Counted from the first letter of the stretch, positions 14,546-22,566 are shown. The stretch: 22,841 nucleotides of DNA from Bacillus pseudomycoides DSM 12442 (GCF_000161455.1 NZ_CM000745.1:770385-793225); one strand, 5' to 3'. A program made the numbers and translations. Notes: generated by a model from the sequence alone, not told the origin.

Positions 14546-15961
14546 TTGGCGAAAGAAAAACAAGAATTGCAAAAAGACTTAAAAACCAGACATATCACGA
14601 TGATTTCAATTGGTGGGGTAATCGGGGGCGGATTATTTGTAGGAAGTGGGACAATTATTCAATCAACCGGTCCAGCTGCCATTTTGTCCTATATCATTGG
14701 TGCTTTAATGGTTGTACTTGTGATGCGGATGCTCGGGGAGATGGCTGCGGTAAACCCTGATAGTGGTTCATTCTCAACATATGCACATAAGGCAATTGGA
14801 CCTTGGGCAGGGTACACAATCGGTTGGTTATACTGGTTCAATTGGCTCATCATTATCGCGATCGAAGCGGTATTGTTAGGAGTGATGATCAATAATTGGT
14901 TTCCTTCTATACCAACATGGATAGCGAGTTTGTTCGTGATTATCATGATGACAATGACAAATGTTTATTCAGTGAAGTTATATGGGGAGTTTGAATATTG
15001 GTTAGCGTTTATTAAAGTTGTAGCGATTCTAGCATTTTTAGTTTTAGGAGTTTCTATGATTTTTGGACTTGTGCCTAATGTAGATAGACCGGATCTTTCA
15101 ATGATCTCTGAAAACGGGGGCTTTTTTCCAAAAGGAATTATGCCAGTATTACTTAGCGTTGTGTTTATTTCTTTCTCTTTATCGGGGAGTGAAGTAGCGG
15201 CGATTGCGGCCGGAGAGTCTGATAATCCAGAGAAGAATGTAATAAGAGCGATTAACAGTGTTGTATGGCGTCTTATGATTTTCTTTGTAGGGTCTGTATC
15301 GATTTTGGTCATTTTTATGCCGTGGAACAATGCAGAATTATTGAAATTGCCTTATGCAAGTTTATTTCAGATGGCAGGAATCCCTGCGGCTGCGGAAATC
15401 ATGAATGGGGTTGTATTTCTGTCGCTCCTTTCGGTTATGAATTCCGGAATATACACGAGTTCTCGTATGTTATTTTCACTTGCGAAAAAGGGAGACGCTC
15501 CTTTTATTTTTTCAAAGTTAAACAGTAGAGGGACACCAGTTTGGGCGATATATGCAAGTATCATCTTCGCATTCATTTGCGCCATGCTAAAGTTTATATC
15601 TCCTGATAAACTATTTGCTTTTTTAGCGAATAGCTCAGGCGGTGTTACGATGCTGATGTATATGTTCGTTGCCGTTTCTCATATCAGGTTGAGAAGAAAA
15701 GCTGAAAGAGAAGACCCAGGGAAACTAAAGGTGAAAATGTGGTTATTCCCTTATCTCACATATGCAACGCTTGCGATGATCATTACGATATTTGTTGCAC
15801 AAGCGTTTATAGCGGATATGCGTATGCAATTTTATATGACGATGTTAGCAACTGCCGTAGTAATCGCAATCTATCTCCTAAGAGATAGAAATAAGCGAGT
15901 GCCAATAAAAGAAGATTTTACGATTATACAAGATTCGAAAGTTAGTTTAGAGAAGGAGTAA
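14546..15961 (+). CDS. gabP: GABA/5-aminovalerate-type amino acid permease (GabP-like, APC family)
   Basis: A proton-coupled amino acid permease with about 12 membrane helices. It closely follows Bacillus GabP: LKTRHITMISIGGVIGGGLF at the first helix, RMLGEMAAVNPDSGSFS, then YAHKAIGPWAGYTIGWLYW, and MNSGIYTSSRMLFSLA near helix 8. From TTG 14546 it is 471 residues. I prefer this start because GGTGATC lies just before it and MAKEKQELQKDLKTRH is the normal family N-terminus; ATG 14513, 11 codons upstream, has a poor ribosome site. The neighbouring aminotransferase, semialdehyde dehydrogenase and glutarate genes suggest the substrate is 5-aminovalerate and/or GABA. The stop is 16 bases before the aminotransferase ATG, so the genes are an operon. 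Confidence 0.9.
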   Translation: MAKEKQELQKDLKTRHITMISIGGVIGGGLFVGSGTIIQSTGPAAILSYIIGALMVVLVMRMLGEMAAVNPDSGSFSTYAHKAIGPWAGYTIGWLYWFNWLIIIAIEAVLLGVMINNWFPSIPTWIASLFVIIMMTMTNVYSVKLYGEFEYWLAFIKVVAILAFLVLGVSMIFGLVPNVDRPDLSMISENGGFFPKGIMPVLLSVVFISFSLSGSEVAAIAAGESDNPEKNVIRAINSVVWRLMIFFVGSVSILVIFMPWNNAELLKLPYASLFQMAGIPAAAEIMNGVVFLSLLSVMNSGIYTSSRMLFSLAKKGDAPFIFSKLNSRGTPVWAIYASIIFAFICAMLKFISPDKLFAFLANSSGGVTMLMYMFVAVSHIRLRRKAEREDPGKLKVKMWLFPYLTYATLAMIITIFVAQAFIADMRMQFYMTMLATAVVIAIYLLRDRNKRVPIKEDFTIIQDSKVSLEKE

Positions 15962-15977
15962 GAAAGGGGTATGTTCC

Positions 15978-17306
15978 ATGCTAAAAGAAAAACAAAATAT
16001 TGTAACGTCAAAATCAAATAGTCTACATGAGAGAAGAAACAATGCGGTGCCTGGGGGTCCTTATAATATTACGCAGTTATATGTCGGGTCGGCAAAAGGG
16101 GCAATCATTACGGATGTAGATGGTAACGAATTAATAGATTTTGCAGGCGGGATTGGTATGCAAAATGTCGGGCATTGTCATCCGAAAGTAGTACAAGCCA
16201 TTCAAAGCCAAGTGGAATCTTCTATTCATAGTTGTTTTCATGTAGCGCCGTATGAAAGCTATATTGAGTTGGCTGAGAGATTGAATAAATTAACGCCAGG
16301 AGATTTTAAGAAAAAAACAATGTTTGCAAATAGCGGGGCTGAAGCGGTAGAGAACGCTGTGAAAATCGCTAGGAAAGCGACTGGGCGCAGTGCCATCGTC
16401 TCATTTGAGCGTGCATATCATGGGCGGACACTTCTGACAATGTCTCTTACGAGTAAGGTAAAACCTTATAAGCATGGATTTGGTCCATTTGCATCAGATG
16501 TATACAAGCTGCCTTATCCGTATTATTACCGCGCGGAAGACGGCATGACGAAAGAAGAAGTAGATGGGCAAATTTTAGCGTATTTCGAACGCTTTATGTT
16601 AGAGGAAGTGGCGAGTGATAATATCGCTGCCATTATTTTGGAACCACTTCAAGGTGAAGGGGGATTTATTGTTCCAAGTGCAACGTTTATACAAGGAGTA
16701 AGAAACCTTTGTGATAAATATGGAATTATCATGATTGCTGATGAAATTCAAACGGGCTTTGCTCGTACTGGAAGTTTGTTCGCAATGGATCATTTTGGAG
16801 TAGCTCCTGATTTAATGACATTTTCAAAATCCATTGCTGCAGGGATGCCGCTTAGCGCAGTGACAGGAAGAGCGGAATTGATGGATGCACCTGGACCAGG
16901 ACAACTTGGTGGCACTTTTTCGGGAAGCCCGGTTGCTTGCGCAGCTGCACTCGCTGTTTTAGATGTAATAGAAGAAGAGCAGTTAGTAAAACGTGCCGAG
17001 GTAATCGGTAGCCGTATGATGGAAGTATTCCATAGCTGGAAGGAGAAATACGAATTAATTGGAGATGTGAGAGGCCTTGGAGCTATGACGGCGATCGAGC
17101 TTGTAAAGGACCGAAATACGAAAGAGCCAGCAACAGAAGAAGTAAAAGCGATTATGCAAGAAACACACAACAAAGGTGTAATCACAATAAGCGCTGGAAT
17201 TTATGGAAATGTCCTTCGTTTCTTACCGCCGCTTGTTATCACAGATGAACAGCTGGAGGAAGGTCTTCATATTCTTGAAACGGCAATTGCGAAACTATCA
17301 AAATAG
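15978..17306 (+). CDS. gabT: 4-aminobutyrate / 5-aminovalerate aminotransferase (class III, PLP)
   Basis: A class-III PLP aminotransferase of 442 residues that moves the amino group of GABA or 5-aminovalerate to 2-oxoglutarate, giving glutamate and succinate or glutarate semialdehyde. Visible motifs are FANSGAEAVENAVKIAR (cofactor phosphate loop), the FERAYHGRT segment, IIADEIQTGFARTG with Asp255 for the pyridine nitrogen, and TFSKSIAAGMPLS with Schiff-base Lys284. GGGG lies 8 bases before the ATG. GabT and DavT homologues cannot be told apart by eye. The downstream GlaH and LhgO genes favour, but do not prove, a role with 5-aminovalerate. It is the second gene of the permease-transaminase-dehydrogenase operon. 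Confidence 0.9.
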   Translation: MLKEKQNIVTSKSNSLHERRNNAVPGGPYNITQLYVGSAKGAIITDVDGNELIDFAGGIGMQNVGHCHPKVVQAIQSQVESSIHSCFHVAPYESYIELAERLNKLTPGDFKKKTMFANSGAEAVENAVKIARKATGRSAIVSFERAYHGRTLLTMSLTSKVKPYKHGFGPFASDVYKLPYPYYYRAEDGMTKEEVDGQILAYFERFMLEEVASDNIAAIILEPLQGEGGFIVPSATFIQGVRNLCDKYGIIMIADEIQTGFARTGSLFAMDHFGVAPDLMTFSKSIAAGMPLSAVTGRAELMDAPGPGQLGGTFSGSPVACAAALAVLDVIEEEQLVKRAEVIGSRMMEVFHSWKEKYELIGDVRGLGAMTAIELVKDRNTKEPATEEVKAIMQETHNKGVITISAGIYGNVLRFLPPLVITDEQLEEGLHILETAIAKLSK

Positions 17307-17329
17307 GAAACGATGATGGAGGCAGAGAA

Positions 17330-18772
17330 ATGAGGTTTTTAAATTATATAAACGGCCTGTGGAAAGAGCCATCTGCGAATCAATATTCGAAAAATTATAA
17401 TCCGCATAACGGAGACGTGTTGGGAGAATTTCCACTAAGTTCAGCAGATGATACTGGGGCAGCCATCGCATCCGCGAAAGAAGCGTTTCAAAGTTGGCAA
17501 GGGTTATCATTTCATGAGCGTGCAAGTTATTTATGGAAAGCAGCAGCGATTTTAAAAGAACGAGTGACGGAAATCGGTCAAGATTTAACGAGTGAAGAAG
17601 GAAAGACGCTTGCTGAAGGAATCGGCGAGACGAAGCGGGCAATCAGTATTTTGGAATACTATGCGGGGGAAGCAAATCAGCCGGTAGGAGAAATGATCCC
17701 TTCTGCAAATCCGAAAACAATGCTCTATAGTAAGCGCGTCGCAGTTGGACCAGTCGGACTCATTACACCATGGAATTTCCCAATTGCGATTCCAGCATGG
17801 AAAATGGCGCCAGCGCTTATTTATGGGAATACAGTTGTGATAAAGCCTGCTGAAATTACACCAAAATCCGTGTATCATCTTGTGAATGCTTTTCACGAGG
17901 CGGGAATTCCTGCTGGGGTTATCAATTGTGTATTTGGGAAAGGTTCAGTCGTTGGAGCAGAATTAACAGAAAATCCTGATATAAAAGCGATATCCTTTAC
18001 TGGTTCGAATAGCGTCGGAAAAACCATTCAGCAAACGGCGATTGCAAGCGGGAAAAAGGTGCAATTAGAAATGGGAGGAAAAAACCCATTAGTCGTATTA
18101 AAGGATGCTGATACCCAGAAGGCAGTCGATATTGCGATAAGAGGTGCATTCATGTCAACAGGACAAAAATGCACAGCGACAAGCAGAGTGATTATTGAAG
18201 ATGACATTTATGAGGAATTTCGAAATGAGCTCCTGTTACGTACAAAGGCTCTAAAAGTTGGAAATCCATTAAAACAGGATACATTTATGGGTCCATGTGT
18301 ATCTGAAAATCAACAGCAATCTGTTTTAGCGATGATTGAAGTAGGAAAGAAAGAAGCTTCTTTACTTTGCGGAGGTAGCGCACCAGAAGAAGATGAGTTA
18401 AAACGAGGATATTATGTCCTGCCGACTATTTTTGAAGACGTACCGCAAGATGCACGAATTGCGAAAGAAGAAATCTTCGGTCCTGTTATCTGTTTGTTTA
18501 AGGTGAACAATTATCAAGAAGCGATTCATGTAGCGAACGATACAGAATACGGACTGAGTGCATCTGTTTGTACAAATAATCTCAGCCTAGCCCAGCAGTT
18601 TATTGATGATATGGAGGTTGGGATGGTCCATGTCAACTCAGAAACGGCAGGAGCAGAGCCGCAAGTTCCGTTTGGTGGTATGAAAAATTCGAGTGCAGGA
18701 CCGCGTGAACAAGGAAAAACAGCTGCAGAATTTTATACAAGAGTCAAAACGGTATATATCGATCAAGTATGA
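17330..18772 (+). CDS. gabD: NAD(P)-dependent semialdehyde dehydrogenase (GabD/KGSADH-like)
   Basis: A 480-residue aldehyde dehydrogenase that would oxidise succinate or glutarate semialdehyde to the diacid. It shows the cofactor-site PWNFPIAIPAWKMAPAL and FTGSNSVGK, the catalytic Glu247 in LEMGGKNP, and nucleophile Cys281 in STGQKCTATSRV. The latter two strings are characteristic of the alpha-ketoglutaric semialdehyde dehydrogenase (YcbD-like) branch rather than classical E. coli GabD, so the exact substrate is open. Its place after a GabT-like enzyme and upstream of glutarate hydroxylase makes glutarate semialdehyde a good candidate. GGAGG lies 8 bases before the ATG, and the gap to the aminotransferase is 23 bases. 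Confidence 0.85.
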   Translation: MRFLNYINGLWKEPSANQYSKNYNPHNGDVLGEFPLSSADDTGAAIASAKEAFQSWQGLSFHERASYLWKAAAILKERVTEIGQDLTSEEGKTLAEGIGETKRAISILEYYAGEANQPVGEMIPSANPKTMLYSKRVAVGPVGLITPWNFPIAIPAWKMAPALIYGNTVVIKPAEITPKSVYHLVNAFHEAGIPAGVINCVFGKGSVVGAELTENPDIKAISFTGSNSVGKTIQQTAIASGKKVQLEMGGKNPLVVLKDADTQKAVDIAIRGAFMSTGQKCTATSRVIIEDDIYEEFRNELLLRTKALKVGNPLKQDTFMGPCVSENQQQSVLAMIEVGKKEASLLCGGSAPEEDELKRGYYVLPTIFEDVPQDARIAKEEIFGPVICLFKVNNYQEAIHVANDTEYGLSASVCTNNLSLAQQFIDDMEVGMVHVNSETAGAEPQVPFGGMKNSSAGPREQGKTAAEFYTRVKTVYIDQV

Positions 18773-18807
18773 GTTATAGAATAAACACATAATAATGGGG
18801 GATGAAC

Positions 18808-19161
18808 ATGCGTAAAGGTACTTTTTTCATGGCAGGACACTCAAGACTTCCGAAAGGGATGGCTGTACGGAGTGTCTATGAAACATTAACAATTACAATA
18901 GAGGCAGATCATAAATATCACGTTATTATTGAAGCGTCATGTACCCTTGCTACTGAACATGGGAGAGACTTTATTGCTCAAATATTAAGAGGGCATAGTT
19001 TACAAGATGGCATTGAAGAGATCACGCAAGAAATCTCGTATCACTATCAAGGAAAAGCACAAAATGCGATTATTAGTGCGGTAAAAGATTTGTATCGCCA
19101 ATATATAAGCTATGTAAACGGCGAAAAGCCACAAGAAGAATATGAAGAAACAAATCTATAA
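18808..19161 (+). CDS. DUF3870 domain protein
   Basis: A 117-residue soluble protein beginning MRKGTFFMAGHSRLPKGMAV. The GHSRLPKGM string followed by VYETLTITIEAD and, later, HYQGKAQNAIISAVKDLYRQY is typical of DUF3870 proteins, whose function is unknown. An ATG two codons earlier (18802) is in frame, but GGGGG at 18797-18801 is better spaced for ATG 18808. It starts 35 bases after the dehydrogenase stop and ends before a strong terminator, so it is the last gene of the permease-aminotransferase-dehydrogenase unit. A link to that pathway is inferred from position only. Confidence 0.8.
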   Translation: MRKGTFFMAGHSRLPKGMAVRSVYETLTITIEADHKYHVIIEASCTLATEHGRDFIAQILRGHSLQDGIEEITQEISYHYQGKAQNAIISAVKDLYRQYISYVNGEKPQEEYEETNL

Positions 19162-19213
19162 CAAACTGCCTAGTTTATTACGCTTTACTTTCTAAAGAGC
19201 ATTCATAAACAAG

Positions 19214-19265
19214 AGCCAGTTATATTTCAGCTTATTTGATGAGCGAAATATAACTGGCTTTTTTA
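19214..19265 (+). terminator. Intrinsic terminator ending the gab-like operon
   Basis: A perfect 15-bp stem AGCCAGTTATATTTC (19214-19228) / GAAATATAACTGGCT (19245-19259) is followed by a T run. The T run ends about 12 bases before the ribosome site of the next small gene. Its upstream flank and outer stem resemble the hairpin at 20003-20059. Confidence 0.88.
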
Positions 19266-19291
19266 TTTTTATCTAATGAGGAGGAAAGAAT

Positions 19292-19441
19292 ATGTCAAAA
19301 TCAAACGAAGATGTAAAACAAAAAAGAGGGTGCGCGAAAAATGATGCAGTGAAAACTTGTAATATGTGTAAAGTATGTGGGCGGAAGAAGGAAAATGAAA
19401 AGTACATGTCAAAGGATAAGAAAGTTCTTTGGAATTCGTAA
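19292..19441 (+). CDS. Small Cys-rich protein, 49 aa, unknown function
   Basis: The frame opens with ATG 12 bases after the start of a strong GAGGAGG ribosome site and encodes a very basic 49-residue protein. Cys14 and a Cys23-x2-Cys26-x2-Cys29 cluster (TCNMCKVCGRKK) look like a small metal site or knuckle. The tail KDKKVLWNS ends at TAA 19439-19441. It has no signal peptide. It sits between two terminator hairpins, so it may be its own transcript or be reached by read-through. I do not recognise a family; the ribosome site and clustered Cys argue that it is real. Confidence 0.6.
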   Translation: MSKSNEDVKQKRGCAKNDAVKTCNMCKVCGRKKENEKYMSKDKKVLWNS

Positions 19442-19500
19442 ATTATAATAGATAAATATAGTGTCAGCTCTTGCCGCTTCATATACAATAAAAGTAGGAT

Positions 19501-19526
19501 TGCTCTTCTACTAAAGAGCAGTTTTT
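19501..19526 (+). terminator. Short terminator-like hairpin between two small genes
   Basis: The 7-bp stem TGCTCTT (19501-19507) / AAGAGCA (19514-19520) is followed by GTTTTT. It ends only a few bases before the ribosome site AGAAGGAGGG of the next gene. It is short and probably a partial terminator. Confidence 0.6.
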
Positions 19527-19542
19527 AGAAGGAGGGAATGAT

Positions 19543-19800
19543 ATGGAGAAAATGAAAGTAGAATTCGAAGTGAAAGGATTCGGTGAAGAAAAAGTATTAA
19601 ATGTTGATGACGCTTTTAAAAGTATTGAAATTGCAAGAGTAAACGGTTTATCAAAAGATACTACATTAGGCGAATTAGAATCCATGTTAAAAGCTATGTT
19701 CGATGAAGTTGAAAAAAATTATGAAAATCCACCACAATTCACTGGAAGAATTACGATTCGAGCAAAAAAAGAAAATGCTGAAATTAAGTATTATGGCTAA
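19543..19800 (+). CDS. Small acidic protein of unknown function, 85 aa
   Basis: Encodes an 85-residue soluble protein (MEKMKVEFEVKGFGEEKVLN...). It has predicted strand-rich ends (KVEFEVKGFG; GRITIRAKKENAEIKYYG) and a helix in the middle (LGELESMLKAMFDEVEKNYE), so it may be a small alpha/beta fold. AAGGAGGG lies about 6 bases before the ATG. There is no Cys, signal peptide or membrane segment. It sits between the gab-like operon and the glutarate hydroxylase gene. No known family comes to mind. Confidence 0.7.
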   Translation: MEKMKVEFEVKGFGEEKVLNVDDAFKSIEIARVNGLSKDTTLGELESMLKAMFDEVEKNYENPPQFTGRITIRAKKENAEIKYYG

Positions 19801-19834
19801 CTCTAACTGCATGGAAATAAATAATAAAAACATA

Positions 19835-19863
19835 TTGACAGTGTGAATATTTTGAATTATCAT
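19835..19863 (+). promoter_or_regulatory. Sigma-A promoter for glaH-lhgO
   Basis: TTGACA (19835-19840, perfect) and TATCAT (19858-19863, one mismatch) are spaced 17 bases apart. The transcript would have a leader of about 220 bases before the GlaH ATG, containing the hairpin at 20003-20059. Confidence 0.65.
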
Positions 19864-20002
19864 TTAATTATAAAGTGATAAGATCCATATGAGAAGTTAG
19901 CCTTCTCTATATCCGATCTTCATTTTCTGTTTTGCACATATTTTCATAAAAAAACTGTCTATTATTACTGTACTTTAAGAGATTAAAGAACACTCGTAAT
20001 TT

Positions 20003-20059
20003 AAAGCCAGTTGTACGTTTTCTACGATTTGTATTGTAGATGCGTATGACTGGCTTTTT
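20003..20059 (+). terminator. Terminator hairpin in the leader, directly before the glaH ribosome site
   Basis: AAAGCCAGT (20003-20011) pairs with ACTGGCTTT (about 20049-20057), extended by TACG / CGTA, and is followed by TTTTTCGTTTT. It sits downstream of the promoter at 19835-19863 and about 20 bases before AAAGGAGGA of glaH, so it may act as an attenuator. It could also simply end transcripts from upstream. It shares its flank and AGCCAGTT outer stem with 19214-19265. Confidence 0.7.
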
Positions 20060-20089
20060 CGTTTTATTTAAACTAAAGGAGGAAATAAC

Positions 20090-21028
20090 ATGTCAGTGAT
20101 TACAGAGCAAGAAGTGAAGATGAAGTTTGCAAAGAAATATGAGGGGTATGAAATTGTTCCTCATCCAGAACATAGACGTTTGTATCATATTGTGTTAGAT
20201 CAGCAATTGCTTCAGCAATTTTTCGCAGAGGTAAAAGAACATTCGGAGCAATCCTTACAATATATTCCGTATTCTCGCTTTATCCTCGCTGATCAAATGA
20301 AAAAATTCTTTGGTGAATCGTTTATGGAAAATGTTCGCGGTATTATTCACGACCGGGAAACAGGCGGGTTTACAATTGGTGTACAAGGCGAAACGATAGA
20401 TGCAGGAGACTATGTGAAATTTGCAACGGCATTAACACATTTAATTGGTACACCTAACTTTGATGCAATGACAGGAACGTACTACGCGAGATTTAATGTG
20501 AAAGATACAGATGGCAGTGATTCTTACCTTCGCCAAGCATATCGATTATTCACGCTTCATACAGACGGGACATTTGTTGACGAACCGACAGATTGGCTCC
20601 TTATGATGAAATTTGAGGAAAAGAATGCGGTAGGGGGCGAATCACGTTTACTTCATTTAGATGATTGGGAAGAGCTTGATAAATTTCGCAAGCATCCACT
20701 CGCATCGGTAAAAGTTACGTACAAAGCACCTCCAAGTAAAAACGCACAAGAAATCGTATACCGTGAAACATTTTTTGATGTAAACAACGCACCGTGTATT
20801 TGCTTTATTGATCAATTCGCTTATCCAGATAATATTGAACAGGCAACATATTTGAAGGAATTATCACACTCTGTGGAGAACTCTCCAGCAACGCACGCAT
20901 TAAAATTACCAGTTGGAGATCTCGTTCTATTAAACAATCTCTTTTGGATGCATGGGCGCGCTCCTTTTGAGAAAAACAAAGATTTATATCGAGAGCTCAT
21001 GCGCCAGCGCGGTTGTTTTTCTAAATAA
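20090..21028 (+). CDS. glaH: Glutarate 2-hydroxylase (GlaH/CsiD family, Fe(II)/2-oxoglutarate dioxygenase)
   Basis: Converts glutarate, with 2-oxoglutarate and O2, to L-2-hydroxyglutarate, succinate and CO2. The 312-residue protein follows E. coli GlaH/CsiD closely: THLIGTPNFDAMTGTYYARF, DSYLRQAYR, LLHLDDWEELD and APPSKN. The iron-binding triad is intact: His157 and Asp159 in LHTDGT, and His288 in NLFWMHGR. The C-terminal RELMRQRG supplies the Arg that binds 2-oxoglutarate. AAAGGAGGA lies 7 bases before the ATG. It is followed after 72 bases by lhgO, the next enzyme. In E. coli these two genes precede gabDTP; here the gab-like genes lie upstream. The motifs leave little doubt about the family; glutarate as substrate is known for E. 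coli and inferred here. Confidence 0.92.
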   Translation: MSVITEQEVKMKFAKKYEGYEIVPHPEHRRLYHIVLDQQLLQQFFAEVKEHSEQSLQYIPYSRFILADQMKKFFGESFMENVRGIIHDRETGGFTIGVQGETIDAGDYVKFATALTHLIGTPNFDAMTGTYYARFNVKDTDGSDSYLRQAYRLFTLHTDGTFVDEPTDWLLMMKFEEKNAVGGESRLLHLDDWEELDKFRKHPLASVKVTYKAPPSKNAQEIVYRETFFDVNNAPCICFIDQFAYPDNIEQATYLKELSHSVENSPATHALKLPVGDLVLLNNLFWMHGRAPFEKNKDLYRELMRQRGCFSK

Positions 21029-21035
21029 TAGATTT

Positions 21036-21060
21036 GGCGGGCCTTTCAACAAGGCCTGCC
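21036..21060 (+). other. Intercistronic hairpin between glaH and lhgO
   Basis: GGCGGGCCTT (21036-21045) pairs with AAGGCCTGCC (21051-21060) over 10 bases with one G-U and a 5-base loop. Only TTTCC follows, so full termination is unlikely. It may tune the lhgO level or protect the upstream mRNA end. Confidence 0.65.
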
Positions 21061-21100
21061 TTTCCTAATATAGGGGATACAGACATAAGGGGGAAGTTAA

Positions 21101-22333
21101 ATGTATGATTTTCTAATTATCGGCGGAGGAATTGTCGGTCTTTCAACTGGAATGGCCTTAACGAAAAAATTTCCTCATGCCAAAATCGCAGTCATCGAAA
21201 AAGAGGACGAACTTGCGCATCATCAAACAGGACATAATAGCGGTGTCATTCATTCCGGTATTTATTATAAACCAGGCAGCTATAAAGCGAAATTTGCGAA
21301 AGAAGGAAACGCAGCGATGGTGGAGTTCTGCAAAGAAAATGGCATTGCCTATGACATGTGCGGAAAGGTGATTGTCGCAACAGAACAAGAAGAACTTCCT
21401 CTTTTACATAACCTGTATGAAAGAGGCCTGCAAAATGGGTTACATATTTCGAAAATCGACAAAGGAGAATTAGCGGAAATCGAGCCTCACGTAAAAGGAT
21501 TAGGAGCTATTCGCGTTCCTTCCTGCGGCATCGCCGATTATAAAGGAGTCAGTCATACATTTGCACGGTTCATAGAGGAAAATGGGGGAGAAGTGCATTT
21601 AGGCACAAAAGCAGAACAAATTTTTGAACACAAAGATTTCGTTACAATCGAAACAAACAAAGGCACATTCGAAACAAAATTTCTCATTAATTGCGCTGGA
21701 CTACATAGCGACCGAATCGCCAAAAAAACAGGCATACTAACAGACATGAAAATCGTCCCGTTCCGAGGCGAATATTACGAACTCGTTCCAGAAAAGCGTC
21801 ATCTCGTGAAACATTTAATTTATCCTGTTCCAAACCCAGACTTCCCATTCTTAGGTGTTCACTTTACAAGAATGATAAATGGGGACGTACATGCAGGGCC
21901 AAATGCAGTACTAAGTTTCAAGCGTGAAGGCTACACAAAAAAAGACTTTAACATAAAAGACTTCATGGAAACAATGACATACGCCGGCTTTTGGAAAATG
22001 GCAATGCCGAACATGAAAGAAGGCATGAAGGAAATGATTCGTTCTTTCAGTAAACAATCCTTTCTCAAAAGCTTGCAGCGCTTAATACCAGAGCTCACAG
22101 AGAAAGATATCGTTCCGACCCACGCTGGTGTAAGGGCGCAGGCGATTCTATCTAATGGGAATATGGTAGATGACTTCTGTATTATCCCGGGTATAAACTC
22201 TATGCATATTTGTAATGCCCCGTCTCCGGCGGCAACAGCTAGCTTGAAAATTGGGGAGGAGATTGTGGGGAAGGTGCCGGATGTGGTTGTGGATCGGGTG
22301 AGTACGGATGGGATGTTTCGAGTGAAGGCTTAG
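21101..22333 (+). CDS. lhgO: L-2-hydroxyglutarate dehydrogenase/oxidase (LhgO, FAD-dependent)
   Basis: Oxidises L-2-hydroxyglutarate to 2-oxoglutarate, passing electrons to the quinone pool in E. coli LhgO. The 410-residue protein is full length. It starts with the FAD-binding IIGGGIVGLSTGMALTKKFP (Gly8-Gly13 loop), followed by HHQTGHNSGVIHSGIYYKPG, PFRGEYYELVPEK, HLIYPVPNPDFPFLGVHFTR and the C-terminal AGVRAQA with CNAPSPAAT. All are conserved with E. coli LhgO (formerly YgaF). GGGGGAAG lies 5 bases before the ATG. Together with glaH it turns glutarate into the TCA-cycle intermediate 2-oxoglutarate, which also feeds back as cosubstrate of GlaH and amino acceptor of the transaminase. A terminator follows. 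Confidence 0.94.
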   Translation: MYDFLIIGGGIVGLSTGMALTKKFPHAKIAVIEKEDELAHHQTGHNSGVIHSGIYYKPGSYKAKFAKEGNAAMVEFCKENGIAYDMCGKVIVATEQEELPLLHNLYERGLQNGLHISKIDKGELAEIEPHVKGLGAIRVPSCGIADYKGVSHTFARFIEENGGEVHLGTKAEQIFEHKDFVTIETNKGTFETKFLINCAGLHSDRIAKKTGILTDMKIVPFRGEYYELVPEKRHLVKHLIYPVPNPDFPFLGVHFTRMINGDVHAGPNAVLSFKREGYTKKDFNIKDFMETMTYAGFWKMAMPNMKEGMKEMIRSFSKQSFLKSLQRLIPELTEKDIVPTHAGVRAQAILSNGNMVDDFCIIPGINSMHICNAPSPAATASLKIGEEIVGKVPDVVVDRVSTDGMFRVKA

Positions 22334-22340
22334 ATAGGGG

Positions 22341-22371
22341 GAGGCTGCCTTTTGGGGTGGTCTCTTTTTTT
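22341..22371 (+). terminator. Intrinsic terminator after lhgO
   Basis: GAGGCTGCC (22341-22349) pairs with GGTGGTCTC (22356-22364) over 9 bases, including three G-U pairs, followed by a run of T to 22371. Confidence 0.65.
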
Positions 22372-22401
22372 GTTTGAGGTGAGGGTGATATTATCCCCTT
22401 A

Positions 22402-22566
22402 AGGTAGACAGTGTAAAAAGACCATGAATAAACATGGATGTTACACTTTTACTTGGAGGGGATTTTATTATGGTTAAAAAAGGGGATAAATTTCAAACTT
22501 ATTCAGATGAATTAAAGATACAAGTTATAAAAAGTTATTTAAATGGTGAGGGCAGCCAAACAGCTT
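22402..22566 (+). mobile_element. Truncated IS3-family element: left end and start of orfA
   Basis: GGTAGACAGTGTAAAAAGACC resembles the terminal repeat of IS150-type IS3 elements. It is followed by a hairpin (GTGTAA/TTACAC with inner CCATG/CATGG) and, after GGAGGGG, an ATG at 22470. The frame MVKKGDKFQTYSDELKIQVI + KSYLNGEGSQTA is the start of an IS3 OrfA helix-turn-helix protein. Homology stops after about 32 residues, and the frame closes at TGA 22593-22595 after 41 codons. The rest of the element is absent, so it is a dead remnant whose broken edge lies just before the promoter of the peptide gene. Confidence 0.7.
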
